DNA of 6,622 bases from Natrialbaceae archaeon (GTDB taxonomy: Archaea > Halobacteriota > Halobacteria > Halobacteriales > Natrialbaceae), in the NCBI GenBank assembly GCA_003552325.1, contig PUKM01000251.1, forward strand, positions 1-6,622. Direction: 5' to 3'. The notes under the pieces are model-generated. The model was not told the DNA's origin. It searched no databases and saw only the letters and a program-made list of their open reading frames with translations. Shown here piece after piece: positions 1-5,814 of the stretch; within the stretch, counting starts at the first letter, position 1, and each line of letters opens with the position of its first letter. The position numbers and the translations under genes were made by a program.

Positions 1-15
1 ACTGACGAGGCCTAA
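1..15 (+). CDS. C-terminal tail of upstream gene, probably argininosuccinate synthase (partial)
   Basis: Only five codons are visible, reading T-D-E-A followed by TAA at 13-15. The stop lies 2 nt before the argH start codon, which fits an upstream gene co-transcribed with argH. In haloarchaea argG (argininosuccinate synthase, citrulline + aspartate + ATP to argininosuccinate) commonly sits directly upstream of argH, so argG is the best guess. Five codons cannot identify a protein, so the identity rests entirely on gene order. The GAGG at 7-10 inside this tail could serve as the ribosome-binding site of argH, 7 nt before its ATG. Confidence 0.4.
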   Translation, partial: TDEA

Positions 16-17
16 CG

Positions 18-1472
18 ATGTCCGGGCAGGAATCCGACGACAGCGTGATCCGCCGCGATCGGTTTAGCGGCGGCCCTGCCCGCGGATTCCTCTCCTCGCT
101 CGAGGCGGACGAACGGATTTTCGCCGCCGATCTCGCCGTCGACCGTGCACACGTGGTCATGCTGGCCGAGTGTGAGATCGTTACTGCGGAGGTCGCGGGC
201 GACGTTCTCCGCGCACTCGACGCGATCGAAGTCGACGGCCACGGGGCATTGCCCGCCGGCGAAGACGTCCACGAGGCGATCGAGACGGCAGTCATCGAGG
301 AAACCGGTCCCGATGGCGGGAAGATGCACACGGCCCGTAGTCGGAACGACGAGGTCGCCGCGTGTATCCGGTATCGCTTGCGCGAAGACGTTCTCGAGGC
401 CCTCGAGGCCACGGTAACCCTTCGTGAGGCGCTTACCGAGGTTGCAGAGACGGAACTCGAAACCACGATGCCCGGCTACACGCACCTGCAGCCCGCTCAG
501 CCGATCACCGTCGGTCACTGGGCGGCTTCCTACGAGCAAGCCGTCCGTCGCGATACCGAACGGCTACTCGAGGCGTACGCTCGGATCAACGTCTCGCCAC
601 TCGGTGGGGCCGCGTTCGCGGGGACGACGTTCGACATCGACCGCGAGCGCACGGCCGAATTGCTCGGATTTGACGGAATCCTCGAGAACTCGATGGATGC
701 CTCCTCCAGCCGTGATTTCCTGCTGGAAACCGTCCAGGCGCTCTCGACGCTTGCAACGACGCTCTCGGGGATCGCGGAGGACCTCATCATCTTCGCGAAC
801 CGCGGCTTCGTCGACCTCGCTGATGACTACTCCTCGACGTCGTCGATCATGCCACAGAAGAAGAATCCGGACACGCTCGAGTTGGTTCGGGCGGTCGCCG
901 GTGACGCCGCCGGCGGTGTCCAGGGATTGACGACGACACTCAAGGGACTGCCACGCGCGTACAATCGCGACCTTCAGCGTGCCACGCCCCACGCGTGGTC
1001 GACCGTCGACGCCGTGTCGGAGGCGACCCGCGTCACGGCTGGCGCGGTTGGGACGGCCACCTGGAATCGCGATCTCCTCGCAACCGAAGCCGGTGCCGGC
1101 TTTTCGACGGCGACGGGTGTCGCTGATCTGCTCGCGGCGAACGGTGTTCCGTTCCGCACGGCACACGAAATCGTCGCCGAGGCGGCTGCCAACGGTGCCG
1201 ACCTCGAGGCAATCGTCGCGGCTGCGGAGGCCGTGCTCGAGACTCCGCTCGAGGATGTCGTCGACCTCGCTGCGGTCGAAGCCGCGTTGGATCCTGAAGC
1301 GAGCGTCGCCGAACGCGACTCCGTCGGTGGGCCGGCTCCCGACGCGGTGGCGGCGCAACTCGGGGCTGCCGAGACGGCTCTCGAGGCTCACAGGGAGGCC
1401 ATTGCGGATCGGACGGCCGCGCTCGAGGCGGCTCATACGGCCCTTCGTGAGGCGGTGATGGCGTATGTTTGA
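18..1472 (+). CDS. argH: Argininosuccinate lyase
   Basis: This cytosolic enzyme catalyses the last step of arginine synthesis, splitting argininosuccinate into arginine and fumarate. The 484-residue product has the usual length and layout of the fumarase/aspartase superfamily. The GKMHTARSRNDEVA block is at 101-114. TMPGYTHLQPAQP at 150-162 carries His156, which matches the conserved active-site His. The superfamily signature SSIMPQKKNPD is at 275-285, on the flexible loop that holds the catalytic serine (Ser275 or Ser276). FSGGPARGF near residue 17 matches the substrate-binding N-terminus of the family, so ATG 18 is a sound start, with GAGG at 7-10 in front of it. The C-terminal third (390-475) is rich in Ala and Glu, as expected for a halophilic helical domain. 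The gene follows a probable argG by 2 nt and is separated from the downstream carrier-protein genes by 197 bp. No truncation or missing key residue is seen. Confidence 0.97.
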   Translation: MSGQESDDSVIRRDRFSGGPARGFLSSLEADERIFAADLAVDRAHVVMLAECEIVTAEVAGDVLRALDAIEVDGHGALPAGEDVHEAIETAVIEETGPDGGKMHTARSRNDEVAACIRYRLREDVLEALEATVTLREALTEVAETELETTMPGYTHLQPAQPITVGHWAASYEQAVRRDTERLLEAYARINVSPLGGAAFAGTTFDIDRERTAELLGFDGILENSMDASSSRDFLLETVQALSTLATTLSGIAEDLIIFANRGFVDLADDYSSTSSIMPQKKNPDTLELVRAVAGDAAGGVQGLTTTLKGLPRAYNRDLQRATPHAWSTVDAVSEATRVTAGAVGTATWNRDLLATEAGAGFSTATGVADLLAANGVPFRTAHEIVAEAAANGADLEAIVAAAEAVLETPLEDVVDLAAVEAALDPEASVAERDSVGGPAPDAVAAQLGAAETALEAHREAIADRTAALEAAHTALREAVMAYV

Positions 1473-1504
1473 GGGTCGACTGTGGACTCGGCGGCTGTCA
1501 CCGA

Positions 1505-1530
1505 GACGGCGGCCGTCCCCGACCGGGGAC
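1505..1530 (+). other. Two overlapping GC-rich hairpins downstream of argH
   Basis: Two perfect inverted repeats share bases. GACGG (1505-1509) pairs with CCGTC (1513-1517) around a 3-nt loop. GTCCCC (1515-1520) pairs with GGGGAC (1525-1530) around the loop GACC. Because 1515-1517 belong to both stems, the two hairpins cannot form together. They start about 32 nt after the argH stop. A role in ending or processing the argGH transcript is possible, but no T-run follows directly: the next bases are AACATACCAC, and the first short T-run (TTTT) is at 1581-1584. Function is unproven. Confidence 0.35.
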
Positions 1531-1540
1531 AACATACCAC

Positions 1541-1556
1541 TTCGATGACTATCGAA
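1541..1556. promoter_or_regulatory. Palindromic element TTCGAT-N4-ATCGAA, possible operator
   Basis: This is a perfect dyad in noncoding DNA: TTCGAT at 1541-1546, spacer GACT at 1547-1550 and ATCGAA at 1551-1556. The 16-bp two-fold symmetry suits a dimeric helix-turn-helix regulator such as an Lrp/AsnC-type protein, a class that commonly controls amino-acid genes in archaea. It lies about 80 bp upstream of the presumed lysW TATA box and about 70 bp after argH, so it could equally be part of the argH 3' end. The regulator is unknown and the operator role is an inference from symmetry alone. Confidence 0.3.
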
Positions 1557-1605
1557 ACAAGTATTGCCAGAATATAGCTGTTTTACGCCGTTAGAATCGT
1601 CTTTG

Positions 1606-1628
1606 GTTACTTAATTTTGCTGTTACTT
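1606..1628 (+). repeat. Short direct repeat GTTACTT in the lysW upstream region
   Basis: GTTACTT occurs at 1606-1612 and again at 1622-1628, 16 nt apart start to start, inside the AT-rich stretch directly upstream of the presumed TATA box. The first copy continues into TTAATTTT (1611-1618), which could be an additional TATA-like or T-rich termination element. A repeat this close to a promoter may be a protein-binding site, but a 7-mer pair is weak evidence. Confidence 0.25.
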
Positions 1629-1636
1629 TCGACAGG

Positions 1637-1643
1637 TTTAAGT
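1637..1643 (+). promoter_or_regulatory. Probable TATA box (TTTAAGT) of the lysW-argXCBDE operon
   Basis: TTTAAGT is centred near 1640, about 30 nt upstream of the lysW ATG at 1670. Archaeal TATA boxes are normally centred 26-27 nt before the transcription start, which puts the start at about 1666-1667, leaving a leader of only a few bases. Leaderless transcripts are frequent in haloarchaea, so this placement is credible. TATA-like alternatives exist at 1571-1577 (AATATAG) and around 1609-1616, and these would give longer leaders. Confidence 0.5.
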
Positions 1644-1669
1644 GGAATCCCCGCTGAGATGGGAGTACA

Positions 1670-1834
1670 ATGACCCAATGTGTTGAGTGCGGGGCGGACC
1701 TCTCCCTGCACGACGATCTGGAAGCGGGTGAGATCGTAGACTGTACGACCTGTGGCGCCGAACTCGAAGTCATCGACACCGAGCCGCCAGTCCTCGAGCG
1801 AGCACCCGAGCTCGAAGAGGACTGGGGTGAGTGA
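1670..1834 (+). CDS. lysW: Amino-group carrier protein LysW (ArgW) for ornithine/arginine synthesis
   Basis: This 54-residue acidic protein carries pathway intermediates. The side-chain carboxyl of its C-terminal glutamate forms an isopeptide bond with the amino group of the substrate, protecting it and presenting it to the next enzymes. Two zinc-knuckle pairs are visible, Cys4-x2-Cys7 and Cys25-x2-Cys28, both reading CxxCG, as in the LysW family. The protein ends in the diagnostic EDWGE motif (50-54), whose last Glu is the attachment site. ATG 1670 directly precedes the first Cys pair and no other in-frame start fits. GGGAG at 1661-1665 is a possible ribosome-binding site, although the presumed promoter would leave almost no leader. 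The stop overlaps the GTG start of argX by 4 nt (GTGA), which ties carrier and ligase production together. The short length makes the gene easy to miss in automatic annotation. Arginine rather than lysine use is inferred from context. Confidence 0.95.
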   Translation: MTQCVECGADLSLHDDLEAGEIVDCTTCGAELEVIDTEPPVLERAPELEEDWGE

Positions 1835-2718
1835 GCGTGCACATAGGCATCCTCTACTCCCGAATCCGCCGAGACGAGAAGTTGCTCCTCACGGAGCTGC
1901 GTGAGCGCGGCCACGAGGTGACCAAAATCGATGTCCGCAAGGAGACCTTCGACATCAGTGAGGCAAGCGAAACGTTCGCCGACCTCGACCTCGTCGTCGA
2001 CCGCTGTCTCGCCACCAGCAGAAGCCTGTACGCGACGAAATTCTGTGACGCCTATGGCGTGCCCGTCGTTAACAGCAACGAGACTGCAGATATCTGTGCC
2101 GACAAGGTGAAAAATAGCCTCGCCCTCGAGGCTGCAGGCGTTCCCACGCCCGCGACGAAGGTCGCGTTCACCAAAGAGAGTGCCCTCGAGGCCATCGAAT
2201 CGTTCGGCTACCCCTGTGTGCTCAAGCCTGTCGTGGGCTCGTGGGGTCGCCTGATGGCGAAAGTCGACTCCCGGTCGGCCGCCGAGGCCATCCTCGAGCA
2301 CAAAGCGACGCTCGGACACTACGAGCACAAGGTGTTCTACGTCCAGGAGTTCGTCGACAAGCCCGGCCGCGATATTCGCGTGCTGGCCGTCGACGGTGAG
2401 CCCATCGCGGCGATGGCTCGCTCCTCCGAACACTGGCTGACGAACGCCGCGAAGGGCGCAGAGACGGCAGCGTTCGACCTCGACGAGGAAGCCCTAGACC
2501 TGGTCCAGAAAGCCAGCGACGCCGTCGGTGGCGGCTTACTCGGTGTCGACCTCATGGAAGCCGGTGATTCCTACACGGTCCACGAGGTCAACCACACTGT
2601 CGAGTTCAAGGCCCTCGACGACGCCGTCGACGTAGACGTGCCCGGTGCCGTCGTCGACTGGCTCGAAGCACAAGCCGACGCGGGAACTGACGACCACGAA
2701 CTCGAGGTGACTGCCTGA
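1831..2718 (+). CDS. argX: Glutamate--[LysW] ligase ArgX (LysX/RimK-type ATP-grasp)
   Basis: The 295-residue product is an ATP-grasp carboxylate-amine ligase of the LysX/ArgX family. It uses ATP to activate the C-terminal Glu of LysW and joins the amino group of glutamate to it. The N-terminal IGILYSRIR (5-13) is typical of the family. ATP-grasp landmarks are VLKPVVGSWGR at 130-140, QEFV at 172-175 (hinge), GRDIRV at 179-184, NAAKG at 205-209, and the metal and nucleotide residues in GVDLME (238-243) and EVNHTVEFK (252-260). The GTG start at 1831 is chosen because it gives the GTGA overlap with the lysW stop; a second GTG at 1837 is possible and would drop two residues. LysX uses 2-aminoadipate in lysine synthesis whereas ArgX uses glutamate. 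The argH neighbour favours ArgX, but I cannot read substrate choice from sequence alone. The last codons (ELEVTA) include GAGGTGA, a strong ribosome-binding site for argC. Confidence 0.93.
   Translation: MSVHIGILYSRIRRDEKLLLTELRERGHEVTKIDVRKETFDISEASETFADLDLVVDRCLATSRSLYATKFCDAYGVPVVNSNETADICADKVKNSLALEAAGVPTPATKVAFTKESALEAIESFGYPCVLKPVVGSWGRLMAKVDSRSAAEAILEHKATLGHYEHKVFYVQEFVDKPGRDIRVLAVDGEPIAAMARSSEHWLTNAAKGAETAAFDLDEEALDLVQKASDAVGGGLLGVDLMEAGDSYTVHEVNHTVEFKALDDAVDVDVPGAVVDWLEAQADAGTDDHELEVTA
2704..2710 (+). promoter_or_regulatory. Shine-Dalgarno GAGGTGA for argC, inside the argX coding end
   Basis: GAGGTGA complements seven bases of the conserved archaeal 16S rRNA 3' end (TCACCTC in DNA letters) and lies 7 nt before the argC ATG at 2718. 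It simultaneously encodes part of the ArgX C-terminus (Glu-Val-Thr). It supports ATG 2718 as the argC start. Confidence 0.7.
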
Positions 2719-3800
2719 TGGTGACGGGAGCACAGACGACCACGGACGAGTCCGACTCGAGTGAGACGATCACGGCGAGTGTCGTCGGCGGAACCGGCTT
2801 TACGGGGGGCGAACTCCTCCGTCTCCTTGCCGGACACCCCACGTTCGAGATTCAGCAGGCGACGAGCCGTTCGGCAGCCGGCAAGAGCGTCGGCTCGAAA
2901 CATCCACCACTGCGCGGAAGCGGCCTCAGATTTACCGATCCTGGCGACCTCGAGAGCGTCGACGTCCTCTTTACGGCGACGCCACACGGCGTCTCGATGG
3001 AGCAAATTGACGCCTTCTTCGACGTCGCCGATACCGTCGTTGATCTCTCGGCTGACTTTCGCCTCGACACCGAGGCGCAGTACGACGAGTGGTACGACGG
3101 CCACACCGCGCCCGAATACCTCGAGCGTGCGGAGTACGCCCTTCCCGAGATCAACCGTGACAACCTCGCGGGTGCGGACCTGATCGCCGGCGGTGGCTGT
3201 AACGCGACCGCGACGATCCTCGGCCTCTACCCGTTGTTCGAACACGACATCCTCGACGGCGGGGAACAGCTCGTCGTCGACGTCAAAGTCGGCTCCTCCG
3301 AAGGCGGGGCTGGCGGCGGTGAGGCCTCGAGTCATCCCGAGCGGTCGGGTATCGTCCGTCCGTATGCGCCGACGGGCCACCGTCACGAAGCCGAGATCGA
3401 ACAGTTCCTCGGCACCTCCGTCGCGTTCACGTGCCACGCCGTCGATATGATTCGCGGGGCGAGCGCCACGGCACACGTCTTCCCCTCGGGTCCCGTCTCG
3501 AAAGGCGACCTCTGGGCTGCCTATCGTGGCTGTTACGAAGACGAACCGTTCGTCCGGCTCGCCGCCGGTGGCTCGGGCGTCTATCGCTACCCCGAACCCA
3601 AGGCCGTCGCCGGGACGAATTACGCCGACGTCGGCTTCGAACTCGACCCCTCGAACAAGCGAATAGTCGTCTTCTCGGCCATCGACAACATGATGAAAGG
3701 GTCGGCCGGACAGGCCGTCCATGCCGCCAACATCGCACTCGGACTCGAGGAAACGGCCGGACTCGAGTTCGCCGGGCTCCACCCGGTGGGGGCACCATGA
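2718..3800 (+). CDS. argC: [LysW]-glutamyl phosphate reductase (N-acetyl-gamma-glutamyl-phosphate reductase family)
   Basis: This enzyme reduces LysW-bound gamma-glutamyl phosphate to the semialdehyde with NADPH, forming a thioester on an active-site cysteine. The 360-residue protein has the ArgC/LysY layout. A Rossmann NADP-binding loop VVGGTGFTGGELLRLL lies at 22-37, FTATPHG at 85-91, VDLSADFRL at 108-116, the catalytic Cys161 in GGGCNATA (158-165), KVGSSEGGAG at 190-199, and the GHRHEAEI block at 220-227 that supplies the catalytic His. NMMKGSAGQAVHAAN at 324-338 is the usual C-terminal signature. ATG 2718 overlaps the argX stop by one base (TGATG) and is preceded by GAGGTGA. About 18 Ser/Thr/Asp/Glu-rich residues precede the Rossmann strand, an acidic tail longer than the family minimum; I see no better in-frame start after it. 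It could also be called lysY if the operon made lysine. Confidence 0.95.
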   Translation: MVTGAQTTTDESDSSETITASVVGGTGFTGGELLRLLAGHPTFEIQQATSRSAAGKSVGSKHPPLRGSGLRFTDPGDLESVDVLFTATPHGVSMEQIDAFFDVADTVVDLSADFRLDTEAQYDEWYDGHTAPEYLERAEYALPEINRDNLAGADLIAGGGCNATATILGLYPLFEHDILDGGEQLVVDVKVGSSEGGAGGGEASSHPERSGIVRPYAPTGHRHEAEIEQFLGTSVAFTCHAVDMIRGASATAHVFPSGPVSKGDLWAAYRGCYEDEPFVRLAAGGSGVYRYPEPKAVAGTNYADVGFELDPSNKRIVVFSAIDNMMKGSAGQAVHAANIALGLEETAGLEFAGLHPVGAP

Positions 3801-4657
3801 CGACCGTCGTGAAAATCGGCGGCGCTCGCGCCGTCGACCCTGCGGGGGCACTCGCCGACGTGGCCCACCTCACGGCGAACGGCGAGGACGTCGTCGTGGT
3901 CCACGGTGGCTCCACAGCCGTCGACGACACGCTCGAGGCCCTCGACAAGGAGCCGACCTACGTCGAGACGCCCGGTGGCGTCGTCGGCCGGTTCACCGAT
4001 GCGGAGACGATGGACGTCTTCAAGATGGTCATGCCCGGAAAGCTCAACACCGACCTCGTCGAGGCCCTGCAGAACGAAGGTGTCGATGCCGTCGGCCTCT
4101 CGGGGGCCGATGGTCAACTGCTTACAGGCAAGCGCAAATCAGCCGTCCGCATCCTCGAGGATGGCAAAAAGAAGATCAAACGCGGTGACCACTCCGGTAC
4201 GATCGAGCACGTCAACACCGACCTGCTCGAGACGCTGCTCGCGGGCGGGTACGTGCCCGTCGTGGGGGGTCCCGTGCTCGGCGAAGAATCCGATGGCGGT
4301 TACACGGCCGTTAACGCCGACGCTGACCGCACCGCTGCAGCTGTCGCTGGCGCACTCGAGGCCGACCTCGTGCTCCTGACGGACGTCTCGGGCATCTATG
4401 CCGATCCGGATGATGAAACCACGAAAATCGACGAGGCCACGACGGCTGCAGCACTCGAGGCCGTCGAAGACGCCGCTGAGGGCTTTATGACGAAGAAAGT
4501 CATGGCTGCGATCGAGGCCCTCGAGACGGGAGCCTCGTCGGTCATCGTCTCGGACGCGAACGCGAACGGTCCGGTCACGACCGCCCTCGATGGACATGGA
4601 ACGACGATTACACAGTCAGCGATCGAGGCTGAAAACGAACTCGAGGTGACTCAATGA
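3797..4657 (+). CDS. argB: [LysW]-glutamate kinase (acetylglutamate kinase family)
   Basis: This 286-residue amino-acid kinase phosphorylates the gamma-carboxyl of LysW-bound glutamate, the step before ArgC. Visible motifs are VVKIGGA at 4-10 (phosphate-binding Lys6), VVHGGS at 34-39, GRFTDAETM at 64-72 (substrate side, where acetylglutamate kinases carry a related Arg-x-Thr-Asp motif), GLSGADG at 100-106, NADADRTAAAVAGAL at 173-187, LLTDVSGIY at 193-201 and GFMTKKV at 229-235, whose Lys234 probably matches the catalytic Lys of the family. The start at 3797 gives an ATGA overlap with the argC stop, and GGTGGGGG lies just upstream. The same frame is open back to 3431, but those 122 extra codons lie wholly over argC and would encode an Arg/Ser-rich shadow peptide. 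The protein ends in ELEVTQ, whose codons include a GAGGTGA ribosome-binding site for argD. Use of a carrier-bound substrate instead of acetylglutamate is inferred from lysW in the operon. Confidence 0.94.
   Translation: MTTVVKIGGARAVDPAGALADVAHLTANGEDVVVVHGGSTAVDDTLEALDKEPTYVETPGGVVGRFTDAETMDVFKMVMPGKLNTDLVEALQNEGVDAVGLSGADGQLLTGKRKSAVRILEDGKKKIKRGDHSGTIEHVNTDLLETLLAGGYVPVVGGPVLGEESDGGYTAVNADADRTAAAVAGALEADLVLLTDVSGIYADPDDETTKIDEATTAAALEAVEDAAEGFMTKKVMAAIEALETGASSVIVSDANANGPVTTALDGHGTTITQSAIEAENELEVTQ
4643..4649 (+). promoter_or_regulatory. Shine-Dalgarno GAGGTGA for argD, inside the argB coding end
   Basis: This is the same seven-base anti-16S match as at the argX/argC junction, here 4 nt before the argD ATG at 4654. 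It also encodes Glu-Val-Thr near the ArgB C-terminus. It supports ATG 4654 as the true start. Confidence 0.65.
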
Positions 4658-5814
4658 GCGACCACGGATTCGTCTTCTCACAGAAACCGATCTCGATCGC
4701 CGCAGGCGAGGGCGTCCATCTCACGAGTGAAGACGGGACGGAGTACCTCGATTTCGGGGCGAGTTACGCCTGTACGCCGACGGGGCACTGTCACCCACAG
4801 GTCGTCGAGGCCATCCAGCAACAGGCTGGCGAACTGCTCTACGTGCAGGGCTCGTATCCGGTCGAAACCCGGACGAACCTCGAGACGCGCCTGGCCGCGT
4901 TGGCCCCTGGCGACCTCGAGAACGTCTGGCTCTGTAATTCGGGAACGGAAGCCAACGAAGCGGCGCTGAAGTTCGCCCGGAGTGCCACCGGCGGCACGAA
5001 AATCGTCGCCGCCAAACGCGCCTTCCACGGACGCACGGCCGGGACGCTCTCGGCCACCTGGAAACCGAAGTACAAGAAACCGTTCGAGCCACTGCTCGAG
5101 CACGTCGAGTTCGTCACCTACGGTGACGCCGAGGAACTCGAGGCGGCCGTCGACGACGAGACGGCCGCGGTAATCCTCGAGCCGATTCAGGGTGAAGGCG
5201 GGATTCACCTCCCTGATTCGGGCTACCTCGAGACGGCTCGCGCGGTTACGACGGCGACGAACACGGCGTTGATCTTCGACGAAATCCAGACCGGGCTGGG
5301 CCGCACCGGAGCGACTTGGGCGTGCCAACACGACGCCGTCGCTGCGGGTGGTGTCACCCCGGACATTTTGACGACCGCGAAGGGGTTGGCCAGTGGCCTC
5401 CCGATCGGGGCGACGCTCTGTGCGGACTGGATCGCGGAGGGGGCTGGCCCCCACGGGTCGACGTTCTCCGGGAATCCACTGGTCTGTGCCGCAGCCAACG
5501 CGACGGTCGACGTCCTCGTCGACGACGATCTGGCAGGCAACGCCGCGGCTGTCGGGGAGTACATCCAAACTGAACTCGAGAGTTCGAACATCCCACTGCG
5601 AGACGTTCGTGGTGAGGGCCTGATGCTCGGCCTCGAGGTCAAACGCGGAGCCAATCGCGTCCTTCGTGATCTCGCCCTCGAGCACCAGATCCTGGCCCTG
5701 CCGGCCGGCCGGACGGTCGTTCGATTGCTTCCACCGCTGGTGCTCGAGGAAACGCATGCGGATGCCCTCCTCGAGGCATTGTCGGACATCCTCGCACCAA
5801 CTGCCCAGTCATGA
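4654..5814 (+). CDS. argD: [LysW]-ornithine semialdehyde aminotransferase (acetylornithine aminotransferase family)
   Basis: This PLP-dependent class III (fold type I) aminotransferase converts the LysW-bound glutamate semialdehyde to LysW-bound ornithine using glutamate as amino donor. The 386 residues match the compact ArgD/LysJ size. NSGTEANEAALKFAR at 95-109 binds the PLP phosphate, and FHGRT at 124-128 stacks on the cofactor ring. EPIQGEGG lies at 176-183, and DEIQTGLGRTG at 209-219 contains Asp209, which contacts the pyridine nitrogen. Lys243 in TAKGLASG (241-248) is the Schiff-base lysine. HGSTFSGNPL is at 267-276, and Arg357 in VRLLPPL (356-362) is the usual substrate-carboxylate arginine. 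ATG 4654 overlaps the argB stop as ATGA and has GAGGTGA just upstream. All catalytic residues are present. Family members often accept both acetylornithine and carrier-bound substrates, so the carrier-bound assignment depends on operon context. Confidence 0.95.
   Translation: MSDHGFVFSQKPISIAAGEGVHLTSEDGTEYLDFGASYACTPTGHCHPQVVEAIQQQAGELLYVQGSYPVETRTNLETRLAALAPGDLENVWLCNSGTEANEAALKFARSATGGTKIVAAKRAFHGRTAGTLSATWKPKYKKPFEPLLEHVEFVTYGDAEELEAAVDDETAAVILEPIQGEGGIHLPDSGYLETARAVTTATNTALIFDEIQTGLGRTGATWACQHDAVAAGGVTPDILTTAKGLASGLPIGATLCADWIAEGAGPHGSTFSGNPLVCAAANATVDVLVDDDLAGNAAAVGEYIQTELESSNIPLRDVRGEGLMLGLEVKRGANRVLRDLALEHQILALPAGRTVVRLLPPLVLEETHADALLEALSDILAPTAQS

Noticed and set aside
564..1535. 323-codon open frame on the minus strand opposite argH
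   Set aside because: Arg-rich composition unlike haloarchaeal proteins, no motif, and overlap with catalytic-motif regions of argH on the other strand.
1473..1669. Possible small RNA, tRNA or second tiny ORF in the intergenic gap
   Set aside because: No cloverleaf, no conserved RNA motif and no start with a ribosome-binding site and a credible peptide; only inverted repeats, AT-rich DNA and a promoter are visible.
1591..2433. 280-codon minus-strand frame spanning the promoter gap, lysW and half of argX
   Set aside because: It would cover the regulatory spacer and two well-supported genes, and its product has no recognisable feature.
3431..3796. Upstream extension of the argB frame by 122 codons
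   Set aside because: The region lies entirely inside argC, which has clear motifs in its own frame, and the extension encodes an Arg/Ser-rich peptide typical of a shadow frame. Family motifs begin just after ATG 3797, which has an ATGA overlap.
2571..3851. 426-codon open frame on the minus strand
   Set aside because: It runs antisense to argX/argC, has no recognisable domain, and follows from the third-position GC bias of haloarchaeal genes, which keeps antisense frames open.
4678..5757. 359-codon open frame on the minus strand opposite argD
   Set aside because: No family motif and an exact antisense of a well-conserved aminotransferase gene; a compositional shadow.
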